Origin: Candidatus Brocadia carolinensis
Lineage (GTDB): Bacteria; Planctomycetota; Brocadiia; Brocadiales; Brocadiaceae
Reading direction: 5' to 3'
DNA length: 47,018 nucleotides
Assembly (NCBI GenBank): GCA_002009475.1
Contig: AYTS01000029.1
Span: 1 to 47,018, forward strand
Position 1 is the first letter of the stretch. Every line of letters starts with the position of its first letter. The position numbers were made by a program, and so were the translations under genes. The notes under the pieces were generated by a model, which saw nothing but the letters and a program-made list of their open reading frames with translations, ran no database searches and had not been told where the DNA came from. Positions 38,701 through 47,018 of this stretch are shown here, piece by piece.

Positions 38701-40206
38701 ATGGCTGATACAAAAGGAAAACAGGCAAGTACCCTGGTAAAAGAAAAGACGAAAAAGAAGAAGGGGAAATTACGTGAAAATATCGAGTCTATCGCTATTG
38801 CCGTTGCCGTGGCTTTTGCAATCCGGTATTTTGTGGTGGAGGCATTTAAAATTCCCACGGGGTCAATGGCACCAACCTTATTGGGTGAGCACAAGAACGT
38901 GAAATGCCCGAATTGCGGCTGGTTTTTTTATGCCGACCGTCACAGCGAAGATGCTCTGTGTCCCAATTGTCAATTTGAGATAAACCTCTCTGCTTATTGC
39001 AACGTCTGCAGCAATAGGATTCGCTATAACTGGCCTGCGTGGTTATGGCGGAATGGCCGTTGCCCCCGGTGTCAAATTTCAATTGTCTGGTCAGACCTGT
39101 CAAACCGGGTAATTCATGGGGGGAATCGAATCGTGGTGAACAAATTCTGGTACAAATTTGTCAATCCAAAGCGATGGGATGTTATGGTGTTTATTTATCC
39201 GTTGCACGATCTCACGTGCAAGAATTGCTCTGCCGAATTTCCCGAAGCGGAATGGCGGGAAGGCTTCCGCTGTCAACGGTGTGGATCTACAAAATTTTCA
39301 AAGAAGAAGAAAAATTATATTAAACGGCTTGTCGGTTTGCCCGGAGAAAAGCTTCAGATTATTAATGGTGATATTTATATCAATGATAAGATACAAAGGA
39401 AGCCTGATTCCGTGCAGAAAACGCTATGGCTGCCAGTCTATAACAGTAATTATGTAGTAAAGAACGAAGATACTCCTGTATGGATAACCAACAGTGATGC
39501 ATGGAAGATTCACGATACATCGATTACCCTCGACACCCTGTCCCAGGAAAATTCAGACGCATCTCTGATGACGTTTGGCCGGAGTGTTTCCGATCAAAAC
39601 GGCTACAATAGCCGGTCGGGGTACAATGAAATGGGGGATGCCAAGATTGGTTTCGATGTTACCCTTCTGAAAGATTCTCAATCTCTGACGCTTGTCCTGG
39701 AAAAGAATAACGACATCTTTACAGCGCTTATTCCTTCAGACGATGCGGCTGGAAAAACTGTCCTCATGAGGAACGGAACGAATGTGCTGGAAAAGGACTT
39801 TCGTTTGCAAACCGGACTTCTGCATAAGGTCGAGTTTTCAAATGTTGATCGCATGGTATTCCTGACGATAGATGATAACAAGATCTTTGCCTTTGACTAT
39901 GACGATGGGACAATACCTGATCCGAGCCCCTCTGACACGAGTAAGATTCGTTTTGGCGGCACTCGCATTCATGCAACATTTGGTAATATTAAAATATTTC
40001 ACGATATTTATTATACCAATCTCGCTTCCGGCACCTGGGGCACAATAAAGCCGGTACAGTTGGGAGAAAAGGATTATTTTATGCTTGGAGATAATAGCAG
40101 AAACAGTAATGATAGCCGCGTATGGAAATTTGTTCCGGAAAAGAATATTGTCGGCAAGGCATTTTTTGTGTTCTGGCCTTTAAACACCATGAAATTTATA
40201 AAATAA
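38701..40206 (+). CDS. lepB: Signal peptidase I with inserted zinc ribbons and a beta-rich insert
   Basis: It cleaves signal peptides at the outer face of the membrane. Start at the ATG 38701 (MADTKGKQAST; GAGGTG box), 501 residues. One membrane helix at about 28-50 precedes catalytic Ser55 in KIPTGSMAPTL; the general base is Lys208 in YIKRLVGLPGE. Between them lie six CxxC pairs (69/72, 87/90, 100/103, 121/124, 173/176, 191/194) that look like three zinc ribbons. About 230 further residues, beta-rich with a lectin/LamG-like look (DAKIGFDVTLL, VFLTIDDNKIFAFDY), precede the conserved MLGDNSRNSNDSR. A usual SPase I has 200-330 residues. Confidence 0.88.
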   Translation: MADTKGKQASTLVKEKTKKKKGKLRENIESIAIAVAVAFAIRYFVVEAFKIPTGSMAPTLLGEHKNVKCPNCGWFFYADRHSEDALCPNCQFEINLSAYCNVCSNRIRYNWPAWLWRNGRCPRCQISIVWSDLSNRVIHGGNRIVVNKFWYKFVNPKRWDVMVFIYPLHDLTCKNCSAEFPEAEWREGFRCQRCGSTKFSKKKKNYIKRLVGLPGEKLQIINGDIYINDKIQRKPDSVQKTLWLPVYNSNYVVKNEDTPVWITNSDAWKIHDTSITLDTLSQENSDASLMTFGRSVSDQNGYNSRSGYNEMGDAKIGFDVTLLKDSQSLTLVLEKNNDIFTALIPSDDAAGKTVLMRNGTNVLEKDFRLQTGLLHKVEFSNVDRMVFLTIDDNKIFAFDYDDGTIPDPSPSDTSKIRFGGTRIHATFGNIKIFHDIYYTNLASGTWGTIKPVQLGEKDYFMLGDNSRNSNDSRVWKFVPEKNIVGKAFFVFWPLNTMKFIK

Positions 40207-40210
40207 TGTT

Positions 40211-41029
40211 ATGAATTTACTCCGAGCAGAGGGATTAACAAAGTCATACGGCAAACGCACCGTTGTCAATCATGTCAGTTTTGAGGTGAATGACGGCGAG
40301 ATCGTAGGGATACTCGGCCAAAATGGAGCAGGCAAAAGCACCTCCTTCAATATGATCATCGGTGTTGTCCGTCCCGACAGCGGCCGGGTGATCTTCCAGA
40401 ATGAGGATATTACTGACTATCCCATTTACCAGCGTGCGAGGAAGGGGATGGGGTACTTGTGCCAGGAACCATCCGTCTTTCAGCGATTGACGGTTGAGGA
40501 AAACGTTCTTGCCATCCTGGAGACGCACCGGTATAACGGTGACGAGAAATATAAACGGCTGTTCGAATTGCTGAGCGAATTTAACCTCAAGCATCTGGCA
40601 AAAAGCAAGGCATTCACCCTGTCAGGCGGAGAAAGACGGCGGCTCGAAATTGCACGGGCGCTTGCCAGCTCTCCCACCATGCTCCTTCTCGACGAACCAT
40701 TTACCGGTGTCGATCCTATTGCGGTGAACGAGGTGCAGGACATCCTCTTAAAACTCAAAAATAAGGGGATTGGTCTCCTGATCACCGACCATAATGTCCG
40801 TGAAGCCCTGAGCATTACGAGTCACTCGTATATCGTCAGCGAAGGCACGGTTGTTGCCAAGGGCACTACCCAGGAAATCCTGAATAATCCCGTCGCACGC
40901 CAATCCTATTTAGGGGATAATTTCCCTACCAGTGAACATCGGTTAGGCGATTTTAAGGACATCCATAGCAAAACACCAAGAGACGCCGACCGAAAACCCA
41001 TCGTTCGCAAAGATACCAATATCAGATAA
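40211..41029 (+). CDS. lptB: LPS export ATP-binding protein
   Basis: The 272-residue ABC ATPase has Walker A GQNGAGKST (36-44), signature LSGGERRRLEIARALA and Walker B MLLLDEPFTGVDP, with KGIGLLITDHNVREALSIT typical of LptB. It powers LPS extraction by LptFG. It starts 4 bp after lepB. The C-terminal tail of about 30 residues is charged and extra compared with E. coli LptB (241). Confidence 0.9.
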   Translation: MNLLRAEGLTKSYGKRTVVNHVSFEVNDGEIVGILGQNGAGKSTSFNMIIGVVRPDSGRVIFQNEDITDYPIYQRARKGMGYLCQEPSVFQRLTVEENVLAILETHRYNGDEKYKRLFELLSEFNLKHLAKSKAFTLSGGERRRLEIARALASSPTMLLLDEPFTGVDPIAVNEVQDILLKLKNKGIGLLITDHNVREALSITSHSYIVSEGTVVAKGTTQEILNNPVARQSYLGDNFPTSEHRLGDFKDIHSKTPRDADRKPIVRKDTNIR

Positions 41030-41109
41030 TAGGTACCTTGCTATAATTTGTCAGAGTTTCCCAAAAAGCAAAAGCATGCTTCAGCATTTCTCAGTCTTCC
41101 GGTTACCTC

Positions 41110-42909
41110 ATGAATAAAGAAGAATTTTTTACTGAAGATGTCTTAACAGACAAAATATACGACAGGGAGGTGATGCGAAAGCTGCTGTCGTATGTACTGC
41201 GATACAAGGCTTCAGGTTTGTTGTCCATCTTTATCGTGCTGATTACTACCGTTTTATTCCTGCTTTGCCCATACCTCTTTGGATATGCAATTGATCACGG
41301 CATCAATAAGGGCAATAAGGCGCTGCTCTACCAGACGGCATTAGCCATACTTGGGATCGAAACATTACGGCTCATCTTAGTGGTGGTGCAGAGCTATAAC
41401 ATTCAGTCCATCGGACAGAAGGTCATGCTGGATATACGCATGGAGCTGTTTCGCCATGTCCAATCGCTTCCCGCCTCTTTTTTTGATAAAAATCCCGTAG
41501 GGAGAACCGTCACGCGCCTGACGAACGATATTGCAGCCATTGGAGAACTCTTTTCTGCCGGCGTTATCGTGGTAATCGGAGACATCTTCATCATCATCGG
41601 GATATTTGTTGCTATGGCGATGCTTAACTGGAAGCTTGCCCTCGTCACCCTTTCCGTTTTTCCCATAATCGTAATGATTGCCCTCTGGTTCGGGAAACGC
41701 ATGAAGAATTCATTCCGGGAGATACGGCGCAAACTGGCGCGCATCAACGCCTATCTCAATGAAAATATCACGGGGATGAAGGTTGTTCAGCTCTTTAACC
41801 GGGAGAAAAAGAATTACGCCAAATTTGATGAGATCAATGACGACTATTTAAAAGAGCAGGTCAGATACATCGGCTATTTCGCCGTGTTCCAGCCGGCAGT
41901 GAATATCGTAAGCGCGTTGGCAGTTGGCCTGGTGCTCTGGTATGGTGCGGTGAGATACCTGCACGGTTTTCTTACCCTTGGTGTGCTGGTGGCATTCCTG
42001 GCATACGTTTATGATTTATTTGATCCCATCCGGGATATTGTGGAAAAATACAATATTTTTCAGGGCGCTATGGCATCCTCAGAACGGGTATTTGGTCTCA
42101 TGAGAGAGACGGCAGAGGTGGATTATGTTATTCACAATCCATCCAGAGAAGCTTCTCCGGGGGACTTTAAAGGAGGGGTAGAATTTCAGCATGTCTGGTT
42201 TGCCTACCAGAGCGATTATGTCTTGAAAGATATATCCTTCAGAATAGAGCCTGGGCAGTCAGTCGCACTGGTGGGGGTAACGGGCAGCGGGAAGACATCG
42301 ATCGCAAGCGTCCTGACACGTCTCTATGAAATCCAAAAAGGCTCGATCCTGCTTGATCAGATCGATATCCGGAATATAGAAAAGATAGGGCTCCGGCACA
42401 TCATTGGTTTAGTGAGCCAGGATGTATTCTTGTTTGCGGGTACCTTACGGGACAACATTACCCTGTTCAATCCCATACCCCATGCAAAGGTGTTATCAAC
42501 CATCGGGGCGTTAGGGTTGATGCCCTTTATCGACCGCATGCCCGGGGGGCTTGATATGGAGATTGCCGAGCGGGGCGCAAATCTCTCTGTAGGTGAACGC
42601 CAGTTTATTTCCCTTTCCCGGATTATTCTTTATGACCCGCGGGTGATCATTCTTGACGAGGCAACATCCAGCATGGATCCCATCTCAGAAGTCTTGATCC
42701 AGAACGCCATGCAAAAGGTCACACAAGGCAGGACGTCCATCCTCATTGCCCACCGGTTATCTACCATCCTTCATAGTGACAAGATTATCGTATTAAGCAA
42801 GGGAGAGAAAGTTGAAGAGGGCAGTCACGAAGAACTCCTGCGGCTAGGCGGTCTTTATAGCCAGTTATATAAGGTGTATATGAAGGAGGAGTTGATAGGG
42901 CATGGGTAA
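41110..42909 (+). CDS. MsbA-like ABC exporter (half-transporter)
   Basis: A 599-residue homodimeric-type exporter: about six membrane helices in residues 30-320 (LSIFIVLITTVLFLLCPYLF, then VIVVIGDIFIIIGIFVAMAM and others) and a C-terminal ATPase with Walker A GVTGSGKTS, signature LSVGERQ and Walker B VIILDEATSSMD. The LSVGERQ form is seen in several heterodimeric or YheH-type exporters. Lipid A or other lipid export is likely from its position after lptB, but drug or peptide export is not excluded. Confidence 0.85.
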   Translation: MNKEEFFTEDVLTDKIYDREVMRKLLSYVLRYKASGLLSIFIVLITTVLFLLCPYLFGYAIDHGINKGNKALLYQTALAILGIETLRLILVVVQSYNIQSIGQKVMLDIRMELFRHVQSLPASFFDKNPVGRTVTRLTNDIAAIGELFSAGVIVVIGDIFIIIGIFVAMAMLNWKLALVTLSVFPIIVMIALWFGKRMKNSFREIRRKLARINAYLNENITGMKVVQLFNREKKNYAKFDEINDDYLKEQVRYIGYFAVFQPAVNIVSALAVGLVLWYGAVRYLHGFLTLGVLVAFLAYVYDLFDPIRDIVEKYNIFQGAMASSERVFGLMRETAEVDYVIHNPSREASPGDFKGGVEFQHVWFAYQSDYVLKDISFRIEPGQSVALVGVTGSGKTSIASVLTRLYEIQKGSILLDQIDIRNIEKIGLRHIIGLVSQDVFLFAGTLRDNITLFNPIPHAKVLSTIGALGLMPFIDRMPGGLDMEIAERGANLSVGERQFISLSRIILYDPRVIILDEATSSMDPISEVLIQNAMQKVTQGRTSILIAHRLSTILHSDKIIVLSKGEKVEEGSHEELLRLGGLYSQLYKVYMKEELIGHG

Positions 42910-43015
42910 TTACGAAGGACAGCAAAAATAGTATCGAAAAACATTCACGGAATGCTTTGACTTATGACTTTTGTGAAAGGTGAAAGGGATAAGGAATAAT
43001 TTTGATTGTCCCACC

Positions 43016-43043
43016 AGTATCAAATAGCTATCATATTGATACT
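43016..43043. promoter_or_regulatory. Palindrome upstream of the antitoxin, candidate operator
   Basis: AGTATCAA (43016-43023) and TTGATACT (43036-43043) are perfect inverted arms with 12 bases between. RHH antitoxins usually repress their own operon at such palindromes; it lies about 70 bp before the antitoxin start. Confidence 0.4.
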
Positions 43044-43114
43044 ATTACTTAACGTTTTAAGGATTTCAAACCATTTTTTCCCCTCTAAAAAGAGGTCCTT
43101 AAGGGAGGATGAAA

Positions 43115-43345
43115 ATGTCACAATTATTGATCAGAAACCTTGAAGAAGAAACTATTGAGCTATTGAAAAATCAGGCAAAGCTGCATAACCGTTCATTGCA
43201 GGGTGAGGTAAAACAGATACTGGAAGAACATGTAAAAATGTCCATGAAGGATGCACGAATAAAAGCCAGAAAGATACGCGCAAGTTTTGGGAAAACGATA
43301 TTTTCAGACAGCGCTAATCTCATCCGTGAGGGTCGTAACCGTTGA
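43115..43345 (+). CDS. RHH antitoxin, FitA/VapB type
   Basis: Start set at the ATG 43115 because GGGAGG lies six bases upstream. The 76-residue protein MSQLLIRNLEEETIELLKNQ has a ribbon-helix-helix start and NRSLQGEVKQILEEHV, typical of FitA-like antitoxins, with a toxin-binding tail. Its TGA overlaps the TTG of the vapC remnant. Confidence 0.8.
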   Translation: MSQLLIRNLEEETIELLKNQAKLHNRSLQGEVKQILEEHVKMSMKDARIKARKIRASFGKTIFSDSANLIREGRNR

Positions 43346-43466
43346 ACAAGTTTGTTGTCAGTAAGAAGTGCATGCCAAATGGTTACCGCAGACGTTAAAC
43401 TATGCCATGCCATCAAAAGAACACCATTCAAAACAAATGTTTTATGGGTTGAAGGGATACCTTGAT
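43342..43466 (+). pseudogene. vapC: VapC/PIN toxin remnant with internal deletion
   Basis: The TTG at 43342 begins MNKFVV, the usual PIN N-terminus. About 40 bases later another frame reads VTADVKLCHAIKRTPFKTNV and LWVEGIP, the usual PIN C-terminus, ending in TGA at 43464. The 90 or so central residues with the metal-binding acids are missing, so the toxin ribonuclease is inactive while its antitoxin is intact. Confidence 0.65.
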
Positions 43467-43499
43467 GTATAGGAATTTCAAAGTTTGTTGAAATCACAG

Positions 43500-43532
43500 A
43501 ACACTGTCAGGGTTCAGAACCCTGACAGTGTT
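43500..43532. repeat. 15-bp-arm palindrome, CTGACAG type
   Basis: AACACTGTCAGGGTT-CAG-AACCCTGACAGTGTT, a perfect 15-bp inverted repeat with a 3-base loop, followed by AATTTT. A closely related palindrome lies inside the helicase gene at 46278-46310. It may also end transcription. Confidence 0.8.
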
Positions 43533-43651
43533 AATTTTCATTCGCCCCTGTGTGTGACTTCAAACAAAGTCGCCGAAGGCCTAATTTAATAACATTATCA
43601 AATTGCCATAAGGATCGTTACATCAGGAGAGTTTTAAAAATATTTCAGGAA

Positions 43652-46600
43652 ATGCCTGTGACCACAGACTTGTCGTTCATAACAAATGAAAAAAATCAAA
43701 GCCTGAAGGACAGGTTTGAGGTACTGATAAAAGACACCTCTTTTTTTGACTGCCTTGTGGGATATTTTTATACCAGTGGATTCCATGCCCTTTATAACGC
43801 TCTTGAAAAAACAGAAAAGATAAGAATTCTTATTGGCATCAGCACAAACAGGCAAACTTATACTCTACTTGATCAAGCGAGTAAATCTAATCAGGGGGTA
43901 ATTCATTTTTCTCATGCGGAAACAAAAGAAGAAGTTGAAAATCTGGTAAAAAGCGAGTTGGCCGATTCTGACGACAATAAAAATGTGGAAGACGGGGTAA
44001 GCAAGTTCATTGAATGGGTTAGAGACAAAAAATTGGAGATAAGGGCGTACCCGTCGCAAAACATACATGCCAAGCTTTATATTATGACCTTTCACAGAGG
44101 CGATAGAGATATCGGGCGTGTGGTCACGGGTTCCAGCAATTTTACCCAGGCAGGGCTTGTTGATAATTTAGAATTCAATGTGGAGTTAAAAAACAGAAGC
44201 GACTATGACTTTGCCAGACAAAAATTCGATGAGTTGTGGAATAATGCGGTGGATGTCAGTGAGAAGTATGTTCAGACTCTTGAGGGAAATACCTGGCTCA
44301 GTCAAAACATAACCCCATATCAGCTTTATCTTAAATTCCTTTATGAATATTTCAAAGATGAACTTAGTCAGGCAGACGAAGTGTTTTTGAAATATCTTCC
44401 CCAGGAATTCATGAAACTGGAATATCAGGAACAGGCAGTTTTAAACGCACGAAAAATACTTCTGGAATACGGCGGGGTCTTTATCTCCGATGTGGTAGGG
44501 TTGGGCAAGACATACATATCGGCAATGCTGGCAGGTCAGCTTGACGGCAGAACACTGGTCATTGCCCCGCCTGTCCTGCTCGAAAGATCGAATCCCGGCT
44601 CCTGGACTAATGTGTTTTCTGATTTCAGGGTGCCGGCCGACTTTGAATCACTTGGCAAATTGGACGACCTTATTGACAGAGGCATAGAGAAATACACCAA
44701 TATTATTATCGATGAGGCACACCGTTTTAGAACGGAAACGACGGTCACCTATGAGAAACTGGCGGAAATCTGCGTGGTAAAAGGGTGGTTCTGGTAACGG
44801 CGACTCCCTATAACAATGCGCCAAAAGATATTCTCAGCCTTTTAAAGCTATTTCAAAAAGCCAGAAAAAGCACCATCCCCAACCTGCCGGACCTGGAAGG
44901 CTTTTTTAGTGGTCTGGATAGAAAGTTGAAAAAACTGGACCGTCAGAAAGATTATGCAAAATACATAAACACGGTAAAAGAAAATGCGCGGGAACTACGT
45001 GAAAAAGTCCTCAAATATCTCATGGTGCGCCGCACCCGCACTGAGATCGAAAAATACTTTAACAAGGACATAAAGGGCCAAAACCTCAAATTCCCCAATG
45101 TTGAAAAGCCAGTTCCGCTCTTTTATGAACTCAATGATAGGGAGGACGAAGTATTCAACAAAACCATAGAATTGATAGCGCAAAAATTCAAATACGCCCG
45201 CTATATGCCTATGCTTTATTATGGAGGCAAAATTTCACAACCAGAGGAACTTTCGCAAAAGAATATGGGCAAGTTTATGAAAATCCTGCTGGTGAAGCGC
45301 CTTGAAAGTAGTTTCTTTGCCTTTAAAAACTCAGTGGACAGATTCCTCCGCTCTTACGAGATGTTTATAAAAGAGCTTGATAACGGAAATGTCTATGTAA
45401 GTAAAAAGCACACCAATAAAATATTTGAACTGCTGGAGAGCGATGACGATGAAGCCGTCCAGCGATTGATAGACGAAGGCAAGGCGGAAAGATACGCAAG
45501 CAGTGAATTTAGAGAAGGCTTCAGAGATGACTTACAGCACGACCATGACATCCTCCTCGAGGTTAAAAAATTATGGCATCACGTTAACCGCGACCCGAAG
45601 CTTTTAAAGTTTTTAGGGGAATTATCAAAAAATCCGGTTTTACAAGAGAATCATCTGATTATCTTTACAGAATCAAAAGAAACCGCAAACTATCTGTTCA
45701 AAAACATAAACCAACAATATCCGAATAAGGTGCTGTGTTTTACTGGTGATTCAGTCGAGGCAACGCGTGACAAGGTCATTGAGAATTTTGACGCCAGGGC
45801 GCGCGATTCGAAAGAAGATTACCGGATACTGGTCTCCACCGAAGTGCTGGCTGAAGGCGTTAACCTGCACTGCTCCAATACCGTAATCAATTACGATATC
45901 CCCTGGAATCCCACCCGCATGATGCAGCGGGTAGGGCGCGTCAACCGTGTGGATACGTCATTTGACACGATTTATACCTTTAATTTTTTCCCGACCAGAC
46001 AATCAAATGACCAGATAAAACTGAAAGAAGCGGCGGAGGCAAAAATCAATGCTTTTTTAACCTTGCTTGGCGGAGATGCAGAACTTTTGACTGAGGGTGA
46101 ACCGATTGGCTCGCATGAACTCTTTAACCGGTTGATTTCCAGACAAACACTGGAAGGCGAGGAGGAATCCGGAGAAAGCGAATTGAAATACCTCCAGGTG
46201 ATAAAAGAGATTCGCGATAAAGACCCAGATCTTTTTGAAAAAATAAAATGCCTTCCCAAAAAGGCACGCACTGCCAAAACCCTGACAGGGTTTGGAACCC
46301 TGTCAGGGTTAATTACCTACTTCAGACGGGAAAAACTGCAGAAATTCTTTAAAGCAATACGCAATAGTGTGGCTGAAGAATTGGATTTTTTGACCGCGGC
46401 AAAACTGCTGGAGAGCAGCCCTGAAGAAACGAAAGAAAAACTACCAGAACAGTATTACGACCTCCTGGATAAAAACAAGGAGGCATTTATTTTAGCGACA
46501 ACAGAGGAAATGCCGCATCACGGACAAAGGGGCGGACGTGACAGCGCTGCAAACATCCTCAGAATTTTAAAGGCAACCCTGAAGAACACCAAAAAACTGA

Positions 46601-46800
46601 CAGAAGACCAGGAAATTTACCTGAAAAAAGTCCTTGTTCAACGTGAAGAAGGAGGACTGCCGAAACAGACGGCAACCCAAACACGGAAAGCCTTGCATGT
46701 AATTGAGAATGAAATTGTTAAAGCTGGTAGACTGGAGGCAGAGCCTCCAGCCCCCACTCGTCGCCAGGTACATTGGACAACGACCACTGCACCTTTTTAA
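43652..46800 (+). CDS. PLD-nuclease/SNF2-type helicase (one frameshift, altered C-terminus)
   Basis: From the ATG at 43652 (weakly supported; no good ribosome binding site) the corrected product is about 1049 residues. A phospholipase D-like domain carries HAKLYI and GSSNFTQAGL (an HKD nuclease half-site). A superfamily-2/SNF2 helicase follows with Walker A VGLGKTYISAML, DEAH as IIIDEAHRF, and a C-terminal lobe with STEVLAEGVNL and RMMQRVGRVNRVD. Such proteins accompany restriction or phage-defence loci; none is visible here. One base is missing at about 44773 (CGT expected), and the frame resumes as VVLVTATPYNN. A palindrome is inserted in frame at 46278-46310. The final ~25 residues look foreign. 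Confidence 0.75.
46278..46310. repeat. Palindrome inserted in frame within the helicase gene
   Basis: AACCCTGACAGGGTT-TGG-AACCCTGTCAGGGTT, perfect 15-bp arms. It translates to TLTGFGTLSGL without a stop and interrupts the otherwise charged sequence between KKARTAK and ITYFRRE. Confidence 0.8.
46732..46750. repeat. CTGGAGGC hairpin at the helicase C-terminus
   Basis: CTGGAGGC-AGA-GCCTCCAG, a perfect 8-bp-arm inverted repeat. The predicted protein becomes Pro/Arg/Thr-rich from here to the stop at 46800, so the natural C-terminus was probably lost by insertion or recombination. I see no gene in 46801-47018. Confidence 0.6.
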
Positions 46801-47018
46801 ACCATACGTCTTTCTCGTAGTTAGCGACCCCAGTAGCGTTGCTCTATACCAGAGAAGAGGTAACCTATCATGCCTTAGCACACGTCTTAAGAAATTCTCT
46901 TTCAAGTGAGAGTAACCCCATCTTGAAGAAACGGTGTACCGGGAAACGTTTGTTGTCAGTTTTCCACTTTCTCGAAAACTTGAAGCATCGAAGCCTCATT
47001 CGTACCCAGCAGTCTAAC

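Noticed and set aside
43550..43651. Upstream extension of the helicase to an ATG at 43550
   Set aside because: The added residues (CDFKQSRRRPNLITLSN) look non-coding and the domain begins after 43652; the true start remains uncertain.

Overview
The window looks like a chromosomal segment from a Gram-negative planctomycete-like bacterium, most plausibly an anammox-type (Brocadiales) genome. This is inferred from gene content: lipid A and LPS genes (lpxD, lptB, an MsbA-like exporter), a signal peptidase I carrying inserted zinc ribbons, and the general style of the proteins. No anammox metabolic marker gene is present, so the lineage call is inference. No tRNA, rRNA or CRISPR array was seen.

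Layout. (1) 1-2850: a repeat-rich, GC-richer segment with one minus-strand gene for a secreted protein (SurA-like region plus kelch repeats). It is flanked by direct repeats and preceded by a probable c-di-GMP-I riboswitch with its own terminator. (2) 2851-7438: a JAB-DinG helicase, then an SDR/O-methyltransferase pair. (3) 7441-11138: an accessory island bounded by an 8-bp direct repeat. It lies between the N-terminal and C-terminal pieces of a transposase and holds decayed toxin-antitoxin genes, two broken copies of an S24 repressor and small mobile repeats. (4) 11141-25017, minus strand: glmS and lpxD; the rpmF-plsX-fabH-fabD-acpP-fabF operon; alaS, recA, thpR, gltX. (5) 25241-31486, plus strand: dnaA, dnaN, a DciA-like gene, gyrB, dksA-like. 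The strand switch at about 25.0-25.4 kb next to dnaA suggests that the replication origin is here. (6) 31508-42909: an AMP-dependent ligase, an SDR, a Cys-rich protein, a gene-poor kilobase, a ROK kinase, lepA, lepB, lptB and an MsbA-like ABC exporter. (7) 42910-47018: a second accessory patch with an RHH antitoxin, an internally deleted vapC, and a PLD-SNF2 helicase carrying a palindromic insertion and an altered C-terminus.

How the genes work together: fabH/D/F, acpP and plsX build fatty acids and phosphatidic acid precursors; glmS and lpxD feed envelope sugar and lipid A synthesis; lptB and the MsbA-like exporter move LPS-type lipids; lepB processes exported proteins. dnaA, dnaN, the DciA-like gene, gyrB and recA are replication and repair genes clustered at the putative origin.

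A caution for every reader: eleven single-base indels break reading frames, nine of them as one extra base in a homopolymer, and they hit essential genes (gyrB, alaS, plsX). They are most simply consensus errors. Gene extents below are given as the reconstructed full genes.
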